This document shows positions 17,228 to 25,884 of a stretch of DNA of 42,514 bases, piece after piece. Origin of the DNA: Brevibacterium sp. S111 (GTDB lineage Bacteria > Actinomycetota > Actinomycetes > Actinomycetales > Brevibacteriaceae); the NCBI RefSeq assembly GCF_004745075.1, contig NZ_RHFH01000020.1:1-42514 (forward strand), given 5' to 3'. A program made the translations under genes and the position numbers. Position 1 is the first letter of the stretch. The number at the start of each line of letters is the position of its first letter. The notes beneath the pieces were generated by a model, which saw nothing but the letters and a program-made list of their open reading frames with translations, did no database searches and was not told the origin of the DNA.

Positions 17228-17344
17228 CAGTCTCTTCTGCGCTACTGTCCTGAACGCCGCTTTCTTCTGCGCTTCTGTCCCGGCGGAAGTGTTCCGAGGC
17301 CAGGCAGGTGGTCTGGTCGGGCCGGTTCGCCCCCTCACCGGGTG

Positions 17345-17785
17345 TCAGCGGCGGAGGATGACGGTTCCCGCGGCGAGGTCGTGCAGTCCGCGGTTGTCCC
17401 GGTCGAAGATCAGAGCGGGGATGACGAGCACGACGAGCACCGCACGGATGAACGATTTGAGCAGCCCGGGAACATGCCCGGACAGCCGGCGGACCTCGAT
17501 GCCGAAGAGGCGATGGCCGACCGAGTAGCCGAGTGTGCCGACGAGCAGGAGATTCTCCAAGGCGAAGAAACCGGGGGCCAGAAAGGGATTGGCCGGGTCG
17601 ATGACGTTGGCGATCGCCAGACACATCAGCCAGTCGACGAGAAGAGCGAGGATCCGCTTCCACGCAGGAGCCAGAGAATGCGAACCGGAGACAGGCAGAC
17701 CGAGCCGTTTGCCAGGCCAGTCGTCTTCTTCCCTGTCGAACCGGGGTCCTTCGAGCCAGGAACCGAGGTCGTCACGATTGATCAC
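17345..17785 (-). CDS. RDD-family membrane protein
   Basis: A 146-residue RDD protein (Rv2219A-like). The family's Arg and Asp-Asp positions are seen in PAWKRILALLVDWLMC, DRDNRGLHDLAAGT and the first residues. Three membrane helices lie at about 43-60, 71-88 and 111-126. The N-terminal motif SWLEGPRFDREEDDWPGKRL is common in actinobacterial members. RDD proteins are proposed transporters or exchangers, but no substrate can be assigned. It is divergent from glnA1 and convergent with the DUF4191 gene. Confidence 0.88.
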   Translation of the reverse strand: MINRDDLGSWLEGPRFDREEDDWPGKRLGLPVSGSHSLAPAWKRILALLVDWLMCLAIANVIDPANPFLAPGFFALENLLLVGTLGYSVGHRLFGIEVRRLSGHVPGLLKSFIRAVLVVLVIPALIFDRDNRGLHDLAAGTVILRR

Positions 17786-17824
17786 CCTCCCACCCTACGA
17801 AATCCGGCCTGAGTGAATCCTCAG

Positions 17825-17851
17825 GAAACATGCCCGAAACATGAGCGTCAT
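17825..17851 (+). promoter_or_regulatory. candidate GlnR box and promoter of glnA1
   Basis: GAAAC (17825-17829), 6 nt, GAAAC (17836-17840), 6 nt, GTCAT (17847-17851) closely follows the actinobacterial GlnR pattern of GAAAC and GTnAC half-sites at 6-nt spacing (AC-n9-AC). A -10-like TAGGAT lies at 17874-17879, so transcription should begin near 17886, placing the box at about -35 to -61, where an activator binds. No glnR gene is in the window. Confidence 0.55.
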
Positions 17852-17928
17852 CACCACTTCATTCCGGGGCGACTAGGATTGACCGTGGTCAGGACAAACG
17901 GCCACCGTACTCGAACTAGGAGACCTAA

Positions 17929-19353
17929 GTGTTCTCGTCTGCTGAAGAACTCGTCAACTACATCTCGGAGAACGACGTCAAATTCGTCGATGTCCGGTTC
18001 TGCGACCTGCCCGGTGTGGTCCAGCACTTCAACCTCCCCGCCGCCTCCTACGGCACAGAGGAGATCACCGAGGGTCTGCTCTTCGACGGGTCCTCCATCA
18101 CGGGATTCCAGGGCATCCACGAATCCGATATGAAGCTGCTCGCGGATGTCACCTCGGCGTACATCGATCCGTTCCGCGACGCGAAGACGCTGGTCATCAC
18201 GCATTCGATCGTCGATCCCTTCACCGATGAGCCGTACTCGCGCGACCCTCGTCAGGTGGCGGCGAAGGCAGAGTCCTACCTGGAGAGCACCGGAATCGCC
18301 GACACCGTCTTCTTCGGTGCCGAAGCGGAGTTCTACCTCTTCGATTCCATCCGGTACGAGAACACCCCCGGCAGCAGCTTCTACAAGATCGGCTCGCAGG
18401 AAGCGGCCTGGGACATGGGCACCGACGAGCCCGGCGGCAACCAGGGATACAAGACCCCCTTCAAGGGCGGCTACTTCCCCGTCTCGCCGCAGGATCAGTA
18501 CGCCGACATCCGAGATCACATGTCACTGACGCTCGAGCAGATCGGCTTCGAGATGGAGCGTGCCCACCATGAGGTCGGCACCGCCGGTCAGCAGGAGATC
18601 AACTACAAGTTCAAGACTCTCCAGCACGCAGGCGACCAGCTGCTCGACTTCAAGTACGTGATCAAGAACACGGCATTCGAGCTCGGGAAGTCCGCGACCT
18701 TCATGCCGAAGCCGCTGTTCGACGACAACGGTTCGGGTATGCACTGCCACCAGTCGCTGTGGAAGAGCGGCGAGCCCCTCTTCTACGACGAGAACGGCTA
18801 CGGCGGTCTCTCCGACCTCGCCCGCTGGTATATCGGCGGACTCATCGAACACGCCGGTGCCGTACTCGCGTTCACGAACCCGACGATCAACTCCTACCGC
18901 CGCCTCGTCCCCGGCTACGAAGCCCCGGTCAACCTCGTGTACTCGGCCCGGAACCGTTCGGCAGCGATCCGCATCCCCGTCACCGGATCCTCCCCGAAGG
19001 CCAAGCGTCTCGAGTTCCGTGTGCCCGACCCCTCATCGAACCCCTACCTCGCGTTCTCCGCGCAGCTCATGGCCGGCATCGACGGCATCCGCAACCGCAT
19101 CGAACCGCCGGAGCCGATCGACAAGGACCTCTACGAGCTGCCCCCGGAGGAAGCCAAGGACATCAAGATCGTCCCCGGCACCCTCGACGAGGCGCTCAAT
19201 GACCTCGAGAAGGACCACGACTTCCTCACCGCCGGTGACGTCTTCACCCCCGACCTCATCGAAACCTGGATCCGGATCAAACGTGAGAACGAACTCGACG
19301 TCGCACGCCTGCGTCCGACTCCCACAGAGTTCGAGCTCTACTACGCGCTCTGA
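17929..19353 (+). CDS. glnA: glutamine synthetase type I (GlnA1), adenylylatable
   Basis: A 474-residue enzyme making glutamine from glutamate, ammonia and ATP; it works as a dodecamer. Family blocks are [51 protein letters not shown] and [10 protein letters not shown]. The regulatory adenylylation site is Tyr402 in [11 protein letters not shown], the site modified by GlnE, whose gene lies 1.6 kb downstream. The start is GTG, with AGGAGA about 6 nt upstream. Length and Tyr make this the main regulated (type I-beta) synthetase. Confidence 0.97.
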   Translation: MFSSAEELVNYISENDVKFVDVRFCDLPGVVQHFNLPAASYGTEEITEGLLFDGSSITGFQGIHESDMKLLADVTSAYIDPFRDAKTLVITHSIVDPFTDEPYSRDPRQVAAKAESYLESTGIADTVFFGAEAEFYLFDSIRYENTPGSSFYKIGSQEAAWDMGTDEPGGNQGYKTPFKGGYFPVSPQDQYADIRDHMSLTLEQIGFEMERAHHEVGTAGQQEINYKFKTLQHAGDQLLDFKYVIKNTAFELGKSATFMPKPLFDDNGSGMHCHQSLWKSGEPLFYDENGYGGLSDLARWYIGGLIEHAGAVLAFTNPTINSYRRLVPGYEAPVNLVYSARNRSAAIRIPVTGSSPKAKRLEFRVPDPSSNPYLAFSAQLMAGIDGIRNRIEPPEPIDKDLYELPPEEAKDIKIVPGTLDEALNDLEKDHDFLTAGDVFTPDLIETWIRIKRENELDVARLRPTPTEFELYYAL

Positions 19354-19390
19354 CCTTCGCCTGCGCACAGCAGGACAGGAATAGAGTGGG

Positions 19391-19418
19391 GGCGTCACGG
19401 GTTTTCACCCGTGGCGCC
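19391..19418 (+). terminator. hairpin terminator after glnA1
   Basis: Twelve-nt arms (19391-19402, GGCGTCACGGGT, and 19407-19418) pair with one G-T wobble around TTTC, followed by CTTTCGCCTCTT. It lies 38 bp past the glnA1 stop and separates it from mtr. Confidence 0.75.
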
Positions 19419-19479
19419 CTTTCGCCTCTTCGCCTCGTGACCGCACGGGCCGGAACACTGACCATTGGAGGGTTGGATC

Positions 19480-20946
19480 TTGACGCACTACGACCTGCTG
19501 CTCATCGGCACCGGATCGGGGAACATGTTCCTCGACAAGCGATTCAAGGGACTGAAGACGGCCATCGCCGAGGAATGGCATTTCGGGGGCACCTGCCTCA
19601 ACGTCGGCTGCATACCGACGAAGATGTTCGTCTACCCTGCCACTCTGGCCGAGCAGGCCGCGCAGGCCGACCGCTACAACCTCTCCCCCACACAGCCGCA
19701 GGTCGATTGGGCAGGACTCCAGGACCGCATCTTCTCTCGCATCGACGCCATCGAATCCGGCGGTCGCGACTACCGCAGCAGCGATCGACAGCCGAACATC
19801 ACCGTCGTCGCCGAACACGTTCACTTCACCGGCCCGAAGAGTGTGCGCACCGCCTCGGGTGAGGAGATCAGCGCAGACCGCATCGTCATCGCCGCCGGTG
19901 CACATCCCGTCATCCCCGACATCGACGGGCTCGACGCCTCCCGCGTCGACGGCGAAGACTACCCGGTGTTCACCTCGAACACGGTGATGCGTCGCCCCAC
20001 CCAGCCCGAGCGCCTGGTCATCATCGGCTCCGGCATCATCGCCATGGAGTTCGCCCACATCTTCTCCTCCCTCGGCACCGAGGTCACCGTCCTCGCCCGC
20101 GGGCCTCGCCTGCTGGGCAACATCGACGCCGAGGCGGCCGACGAGTTCACTCGCATCTTCGACTCGTCCCATTCCGTCCTCCACGGCGTGCAGGCCGGGC
20201 ACATCGACGTCGACCACGGCGAAGTCACGATCGGCCTCGAACCCAGCGGCCGCCTCGGCGAGGTCGACCGGCCGGAGACGATCACCGCCGACGCAGTGCT
20301 CGTCGCCACCGGCCGGGTGCCCAACACCGCCGAACTCGATGTCGCGACCGCCGGATTCGACGTCAGCGACGGGCACCGGCTGGCCGTCGACGATCATCAG
20401 CGGGTGCTCTCCGAGGGCTCGCCGGTGCCCGGTGTCTTCGCCCTCGGCGACATCTGCTCACCGCATCAGCTCAAGCACGTGGCCAATCACGAAGCGAAGA
20501 TCGTCGGACGCAACCTCGACGCCGATGTCGCCGCAGGGCAGCCGGGGGCGGCTCGCGAGGAGGACCTCGCCAGGGTGAACCACCATGCGGTGCCCGGAGC
20601 GGTATTCTCCTCCCCGCAGGTCGCCTATCTGGGGATGAGTGAAGAGGAAGCCGAGGAGGCCGGTCACGACATCACCGTGAAGGTCCAACAGTTCTCGGAT
20701 GTCGCCTACGGGTGGGCGATGGCCGACGACCCGGGCATCGTCAAAATCATCGCCGACCGCCGCAGTCGGCTGATCCTCGGTGCATTCATCGTCGGACACG
20801 AAGCGTCGATGCTCATCCAGCCCCTCATCCAGGCGATGGCCTTCGGCCAGACCGCCGACGAGGTGGCCACGGGACAGTACTGGATCCATCCGGCCCTGCC
20901 CGAAGTCATCGAGAATGCACTCCTCGGCCTCGAATTCGAGGACTGA
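19480..20946 (+). CDS. mtr: mycothione reductase (Mtr)
   Basis: A 488-residue FAD-dependent NADPH oxidoreductase of the disulfide-reductase family that keeps mycothiol, the actinobacterial glutathione substitute, reduced. It shows the FAD motif LLIGTGSGNMF, the redox disulfide GGTCLNVGCIPTKMF, a second nucleotide-binding motif IIGSGIIAMEFAHIF, and the C-terminal HPALPEVIENALLGL with the catalytic His-Glu. GTGSGN rather than GxGxxG/A at the first motif is typical of mycothione reductases. The start is TTG 19480, 7 nt after GGAGGG; an upstream TTG at 19465 lacks a good site. It lies between glnA1 and glnE. Confidence 0.9.
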   Translation: MTHYDLLLIGTGSGNMFLDKRFKGLKTAIAEEWHFGGTCLNVGCIPTKMFVYPATLAEQAAQADRYNLSPTQPQVDWAGLQDRIFSRIDAIESGGRDYRSSDRQPNITVVAEHVHFTGPKSVRTASGEEISADRIVIAAGAHPVIPDIDGLDASRVDGEDYPVFTSNTVMRRPTQPERLVIIGSGIIAMEFAHIFSSLGTEVTVLARGPRLLGNIDAEAADEFTRIFDSSHSVLHGVQAGHIDVDHGEVTIGLEPSGRLGEVDRPETITADAVLVATGRVPNTAELDVATAGFDVSDGHRLAVDDHQRVLSEGSPVPGVFALGDICSPHQLKHVANHEAKIVGRNLDADVAAGQPGAAREEDLARVNHHAVPGAVFSSPQVAYLGMSEEEAEEAGHDITVKVQQFSDVAYGWAMADDPGIVKIIADRRSRLILGAFIVGHEASMLIQPLIQAMAFGQTADEVATGQYWIHPALPEVIENALLGLEFED

Positions 20947-20973
20947 GCACCAGCGGCCGTCGGCAGGCTCGGC

Positions 20974-23900
20974 TCAGAAGCCGTAGAAGCGGTGCTCCAT
21001 GACGGCACGGGCATGCCGGGTGGTGCGCAGATAATCGTCCTCGAGGTCATGGCCCTCGCCGGCGGCGTAGCCGAGCAACCGAGCCGTGGCCTCGAGCTCG
21101 GTGTGGTCACCGGGCAGTGATTCCGCGGTGCGACCTCTGAAGAGCATCACGGCAGACCGCACATCCGTGGCCAGCTGCCATGCCTCCGCCAGCTGCGCGG
21201 CATCCTCGGCGGGCAGCAGCTGCGCCTCGGTGGCGGCAGCGAGTGCCTGCAGGGTCGAGGTCGTGCGCAGACTGGCCAACTCATGCCCATGCTCGAGCTG
21301 GAGGAGTTGGACGGTCCATTCGACGTCGGAGAGGCTGCCGCGGCCGAGCTTGAGGTGCCGCCGTTTGTCCGCATTGCGGGGCAGGCGTTCGTCCTCCATC
21401 CGCGCCTTGAGCGTGCGCACCTGCGTCAGCGCCTTGTGCGGCATCTCGGCGGGGTACCGCAGCGGGTCGATGAGTGAGAGGAAGTCCTCGATCAGTCCTT
21501 CGTCTCCGGCGACCGGACGCGCCCGCAGCAGCGCCTGGGCTTCCCACGGCTGTGACCATTTCGCGTAGTAGGCCTGGTAGGAGGAGAAGCTGCGCACGAG
21601 CGGTCCGTTCTTGCCTTCGGGCCGCAGATCCGCGTCGAGGTCGACTCCCTGTGCGCTTTCGCTGGCCTTGAGCCGTGAGGACAGCTGCAGCGCCACCTTG
21701 TTGGCATGTTTGCTCAGCTTGCCCTTCGCCTCGGCGTCGAGATCGTTCGACTTCGCTCGGACGACGTACATCGCATCGGCGTCGGAGAAGTACCCGATCT
21801 CCCGTCCGCCCCAGCGGCCCATCGCGATGACGGCGAATTCGTAATCGGGCGTCTCCGGTGTCTCGAGGTCGGTGCGCACGGCTTCCAGCGCACCGCGGAC
21901 GGCAAGATCCATGAGATCTGAGAGATCGCCGGGGATCGCGGATCGGTCGCCGACATCGAGGACGTCGCGCAGGGCGATGCGCAGCAGTTCTCGACTGTAG
22001 GTCTCGCGGATCGGCGTGACAGCGGCGCCTCCGTGACGTTTGAGCAGTCCGTCGACTTCGGCCGACAGCACGTTGAGGTCACGGGCAGCGAGATTGTCGT
22101 ACTTGTCCAACCAGGCCACCGCCGCGGGCTGGCGCAGCAGCAGCTCGGTGGCGTAGCCGGACAGGGACAGCACATCGGCGACCGACTTGGCGGCGAGTCC
22201 GGAATCCCTGAGCATCTTGAGGAACCAGCCGGAAGAGGCAAGCGATTCGCTCAGTCGCCGGAACGCCAGAAGTGCCCGGTCGGGTTCGACTCCGTCGGAG
22301 AACCAGTCGAGCAGCGCCGGCAGCACCTGTTTGATCACCATCGCCGTGCGCGATACGCCGGTCGTCAGGGCCTTGATATGGCCCAGAGCACCCTGCGGAT
22401 CCCGATAGCCGAAGGCCCGCAGACGATCGGCTGCGGCCTGCAGACTCGAGCCGCGCTTGTGGGCTTCGACGACGGCCCCATGGACGCCGACGGCGGCTTC
22501 GAGGATCGGCCGGTAGAAGATCTGCTCATGCAGTCGGGTGACGTGTCTGGCGTAGTCGCGGCGGGTCTCTTCGAGGCGGGCACCGGTGCGGGAGCCGGAG
22601 CGGAAGACCGACCGGGCGAGCATCCTCAACTTCGCATCGTCATCGGGGATGAGAGCATTGCGCATCATCCGGGGAATCTGCACCCGATGCTCGACGACGC
22701 GCATGAACCGGTAGGCGGCGGAGAACACGGAAGCATCCTGTTGGCCGATGTATCCGTGCTCGCCGAGCTCTTCGAGCGCCATGAGAGTGTTCGGGGTGCG
22801 GATGTCCTCGTCGGTGCCGCCGTGGACGAGCTGGAGCATCTGGGCAGAGAACTCGACATCACGCAGGCCCCCGCGACCGAGCTTGATCTGACGCGGAGCC
22901 TCAGCGGCCGGGATGAGGTCGACGACGCGACGACGCATCGATCTGACACCGTCGATGAAGCCCTCACGACTGGCCACCTTCCACACCAGCGGCAGAAGCG
23001 AGTCCGAGAACCGTCTGCCGACTTCGGCATCACCGGCCACCGGCCTGGCTTTGAGCAGCGCCTGGAATTCCCAGTTCTGGGCGATGTCGGCATAGTAGTG
23101 CTCGAACTCCGAGAGAGTGCGCACCAGTGCTCCGGCCTTGCCTTCGGGACGCAGCGCGGTGTCGACTTCCCACAGCGCAGGTTCGCCTCCGGCGTCGGAG
23201 AGGACTGCCCGTGTCCGCTGGGCCAGATCCGTGGCGAGATCCCGCGCGTCGCCGTCGTCGGCGGAGTCGAGGACGAAGACGACATCGACGTCGGAGACGT
23301 AGTTGAGTTCGCGGGCACCGGTCTTACCCAGAGCGATGACGGCCAAGCGGATCCCGTCTCCCCCGTCGACTTCGGCTCTGGCGATCGCCAGAGCAGCATC
23401 GAGCGCGGCGGCGGCAAGATCGGACAGGACCGCCATGACGTGGTCGACGATCTCCTCAGGCGCTTCGGCCGCGAGATCATCGGCGACCAGCCGCAGCACG
23501 GCGTCACGATAGTTCCGGCGCAGCGAGCGGATCCCCTCGTCTCCGGTCACGGTGGCGAGCGGTGCCGGGGACTCGGGGTCGGCACCGACGGCCTGGAGCA
23601 TCTCGGCCCGCAGCGACACCGCCGAGGCGGCGGGTGTCGAGATCAGCAGGAACGGTTCGGGCACCAGCAGAAGCGGCAGCGAATCAGGATGTCGGACCAG
23701 GTGGTCGACCATCGCCTCCGAGGTGCCCATGACCGCGAGCAGGCGCGCCAGCAGCGGCCGGTTGAGTTCGTCTTCTGCCAGCGTCTCCGCAGTGCCGGAG
23801 CGAACGGCCGAGAGCAGCGCCGCGGAGTCCTGCCCAGCGGCCTCGACGACCCGGAGCAGCCCGAGGGCGGCACCGTGCGGATCCGGGGTTGCCAGAAGCA

Positions 23901-24015
23901 GCTCGACGAAGCGCGAATCCGTGGCCAGAGGCTGGCCCAGGAGCTCATCGAGCTCGTGGAGGAATCGGGCTGTCGCATCCGGGACGCTGGTCGTGCGTGA
24001 AGTGATTCCTGCCAT
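20974..24015 (-). CDS. glnE: bifunctional glutamine synthetase adenylyltransferase/adenylyl-removing enzyme (GlnE)
   Basis: A 1013-residue regulator that adds AMP to, and removes it from, Tyr402 of GlnA1. Two nucleotidyltransferase domains are clear: the N-terminal one with LGKTGARELNYVSDVDVVFV (about 228-248) and the C-terminal one with MGRWGGREIGYFSDADAMYV (about 730-750), each followed by a GlnD-PII/HD-like helical domain with KLGRGGLRDVEFSAQ and KLGRGSLSDVEWTVQ. The length fits the family. It lies 5 bp after glnA2 on the same strand, so the two are co-transcribed; its end faces mtr with a 27-bp gap. Confidence 0.97.
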   Translation of the reverse strand: MAGITSRTTSVPDATARFLHELDELLGQPLATDSRFVELLLATPDPHGAALGLLRVVEAAGQDSAALLSAVRSGTAETLAEDELNRPLLARLLAVMGTSEAMVDHLVRHPDSLPLLLVPEPFLLISTPAASAVSLRAEMLQAVGADPESPAPLATVTGDEGIRSLRRNYRDAVLRLVADDLAAEAPEEIVDHVMAVLSDLAAAALDAALAIARAEVDGGDGIRLAVIALGKTGARELNYVSDVDVVFVLDSADDGDARDLATDLAQRTRAVLSDAGGEPALWEVDTALRPEGKAGALVRTLSEFEHYYADIAQNWEFQALLKARPVAGDAEVGRRFSDSLLPLVWKVASREGFIDGVRSMRRRVVDLIPAAEAPRQIKLGRGGLRDVEFSAQMLQLVHGGTDEDIRTPNTLMALEELGEHGYIGQQDASVFSAAYRFMRVVEHRVQIPRMMRNALIPDDDAKLRMLARSVFRSGSRTGARLEETRRDYARHVTRLHEQIFYRPILEAAVGVHGAVVEAHKRGSSLQAAADRLRAFGYRDPQGALGHIKALTTGVSRTAMVIKQVLPALLDWFSDGVEPDRALLAFRRLSESLASSGWFLKMLRDSGLAAKSVADVLSLSGYATELLLRQPAAVAWLDKYDNLAARDLNVLSAEVDGLLKRHGGAAVTPIRETYSRELLRIALRDVLDVGDRSAIPGDLSDLMDLAVRGALEAVRTDLETPETPDYEFAVIAMGRWGGREIGYFSDADAMYVVRAKSNDLDAEAKGKLSKHANKVALQLSSRLKASESAQGVDLDADLRPEGKNGPLVRSFSSYQAYYAKWSQPWEAQALLRARPVAGDEGLIEDFLSLIDPLRYPAEMPHKALTQVRTLKARMEDERLPRNADKRRHLKLGRGSLSDVEWTVQLLQLEHGHELASLRTTSTLQALAAATEAQLLPAEDAAQLAEAWQLATDVRSAVMLFRGRTAESLPGDHTELEATARLLGYAAGEGHDLEDDYLRTTRHARAVMEHRFYGF

Positions 24016-24020
24016 GGGGA

Positions 24021-25379
24021 TTACATCGAAGTGAAATGCTTGGCGAGTTCATAGGGTGTCACCTGGGCACGGTAGTCGTTCCACTCCTGACGCTTGTTGC
24101 GCAGGAAGAAGTCGAAGACCTCTTCGCCGAGGGTCTCGGCCACGAGATCCGAGCTCTCCATGATCTCCAGCGCATGAGACAGACTGCGCGGCAGCGCCTC
24201 GATACCCATCGCCCGCCGTTCGGTGTCCGAGAGCTGCCAGACATTGTCCTCGGCCTCCTCGGGAAGCTCGTAGCCTTCCTCGATTCCTTTGAGCCCGGCG
24301 GCGAGCATGAGGGCATAGGACAGATACGGGTTCGCCGAGGAGTCCATGGCCCGGTATTCCACCCTCGCCGAGGAGGACTTGCCGGAGTTGTACTGCGGCA
24401 CCCGGACGAGGGCCGAACGGTTGCGGTGACCCCAGGAGATGTAGGACGGAGCCTCATGACCGGTCCACAGCCGCTTGTACGAGTTCACGTGCTGATTCGT
24501 CACCGCCGAGATCTCGGCGGCGTGTGTGAGCAGACCGGCGATGAATTGGCGCCCGGTCCTCGAGAGCTGATACTCCGCTCCCGGTTCGAAGAAGGCATTG
24601 TTCTCCCCTTCGAACAGCGACACATGTGTGTGCATGCCGTTGCCTGGGTGCTCCGACAGCGGTTTGGGCATGAACGAGGCGTAGACGCCCCTGGAGATCG
24701 CGACTTCCTTGATCACTGACCGGAACGTCATCACATTGTCGGCCATGGTCAGGGCGTCTGCGTAGCGCAGGTCGATTTCATTCTGCCCGGGTCCGGCTTC
24801 GTGGTGGGAGAACTCCACCGACAAGCCCATGGCTTCGAGCATGGTCACCGCTTCGCGTCGGAAGTCATTGGCTGTGCCGCCGTTGACATGGTCGAAGTAT
24901 CCCGCGGTGTCGACGGGTTTCGGCGCGGTGCCGTCGGTGATGCCGGTGACCGGGTCGAGGTTGTCGGTCTTGAACAGATAGAACTCGATCTCAGGGTGCA
25001 CGTAGAAGGTGAAGCCGCGTTCGGCGGCTTTCGCCAGAGTGCGTTTGAGGACATTGCGCGGATCCGCCGGTGCCGGTTCTCCCCCGGGCACATGGATGTC
25101 GCAGAACATCCGCCCGGTCGGTTCGGTCTCTCCCCGCCAGGGAAGCAGGGAGAACGTCGAGGGGTCGGGTTTGAGCACCATATCGGCCTCGTAGACCCGG
25201 GCGAGCCCCTCCACCGCCGAGCCGTCGAACCCGATGCCCTCGGAGAAGGCGCCTTCGAGTTCGGCCGGCACGATGGCCACGGACTTCAGCTGCCCGAGGA
25301 CATCGGTGAACCAGAGTCGGATGAATCGCACATCACGATCTTCAACGGTCCTGAGAACGAATTCCTCCTGACGTGACAT
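24021..25379 (-). CDS. glnA2: glutamine synthetase type I homologue (GlnA2)
   Basis: A 452-residue type I glutamine synthetase fold protein. Active-site blocks are GFDGSAVEGLARV, YVHPEIEFYLF, NGMHTHVSLFEGENNAF and SYKRLWTGHEAPSYISWG. The region equal to the adenylylated Tyr loop of GlnA1 reads YELPEEAEDNVWQL without the GlnE target context, so it is likely not adenylylated (I-alpha-like). In M. tuberculosis GlnA2 is dispensable and less active, while Streptomyces relatives include gamma-glutamylpolyamine synthetases, so the true substrate is open. ATG 25379 is chosen over an upstream in-frame ATG because that would overlap the SPOR-like gene. It begins 4 bp after that gene's end. Confidence 0.92.
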   Translation of the reverse strand: MSRQEEFVLRTVEDRDVRFIRLWFTDVLGQLKSVAIVPAELEGAFSEGIGFDGSAVEGLARVYEADMVLKPDPSTFSLLPWRGETEPTGRMFCDIHVPGGEPAPADPRNVLKRTLAKAAERGFTFYVHPEIEFYLFKTDNLDPVTGITDGTAPKPVDTAGYFDHVNGGTANDFRREAVTMLEAMGLSVEFSHHEAGPGQNEIDLRYADALTMADNVMTFRSVIKEVAISRGVYASFMPKPLSEHPGNGMHTHVSLFEGENNAFFEPGAEYQLSRTGRQFIAGLLTHAAEISAVTNQHVNSYKRLWTGHEAPSYISWGHRNRSALVRVPQYNSGKSSSARVEYRAMDSSANPYLSYALMLAAGLKGIEEGYELPEEAEDNVWQLSDTERRAMGIEALPRSLSHALEIMESSDLVAETLGEEVFDFFLRNKRQEWNDYRAQVTPYELAKHFTSM

Positions 25380-25383
25380 CCGA

Positions 25384-25587
25384 TCAGCCGTTCCACTTCT
25401 CGTCGTCTTCGTCCCACTTCTGGCTGCGTTCGCGAGCCTTGTCCAGGGCGGCGCGTGCGACCTCTTCGGTCTCGTACGGGCCCATCCGGTGCGTCCAGTC
25501 GCTGACCAGGCCCTTTTCGACGGTGTTCGTCTCAAGATTGAAGTAGTACTTCGAGTCAGGATCGTCGATATCTTCGTAGAGTCCCAT
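25384..25587 (-). CDS. small conserved actinobacterial protein, SPOR-domain-like
   Basis: A 67-residue soluble acidic protein with YYFNLETNTVEKG, DWTHRMGPYETEEVARAAL and a highly charged C-terminal helix (DKARERSQKWDEDDEKW). This YYFN...GPY pattern is a short conserved protein in many actinobacteria, annotated as SPOR-like; the true function is unknown. GGAGAGAGGG precedes the ATG. It is the first gene of a three-gene unit with glnA2 and glnE, which hints at a link to nitrogen metabolism or simply a shared promoter. Confidence 0.88.
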   Translation of the reverse strand: MGLYEDIDDPDSKYYFNLETNTVEKGLVSDWTHRMGPYETEEVARAALDKARERSQKWDEDDEKWNG

Positions 25588-25770
25588 GTCGAGCCCTCTC
25601 TCCTCAGCGGGGTTCTGCGTTGACAGTTTCAGCTTACCGTTTCGCAGGGAGTTCGCGGTGCATCCCGTGTTCTCAGACCTGCCAGCCGATCACGCCCGGC
25701 TGGAATCATGTTTTCCGCGTCATCTGGTACCGAAATACACTGATTCCGTATCTGACAAGACGAAAACAGC

Positions 25771-25800
25771 CTTAAAGGTTTGCTCTCCAAACCTTCTAAG
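25771..25800. promoter_or_regulatory. extended inverted repeat upstream of ald, candidate operator
   Basis: AAGGTTTG (25775-25782), CTCTC and CAAACCTT (25788-25795) form a perfect 8+5+8 inverted repeat, flanked by a second pair, CTTA (25771-25774) and TAAG (25797-25800), with one unpaired C. It is centred 100 bp before the ald start, in a 297-bp gap that also holds the promoter of the divergent SPOR-like gene. Candidates to bind it are an Lrp/AldR-type activator or the GntR protein encoded just downstream of ald. Confidence 0.6.
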
Positions 25801-25884
25801 GAATACAGTTGAACCATCGTCGACCGACGTCGAAGTCGGCGGCCTTCGCCCCAGCGGCGCTCAATCATGAAAGAAGGACACACA

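Noticed and set aside
20943..20977. CTGAGC...GCTCAG inverted repeat between mtr and glnE
   Set aside because: Only 6 bp with a 23-nt loop; probably chance, although the two convergent genes need some terminator.
22033..24000. 655-codon open frame antisense to glnE
   Set aside because: GlnE on the other strand is unmistakable; this frame has no domain and ends with it.
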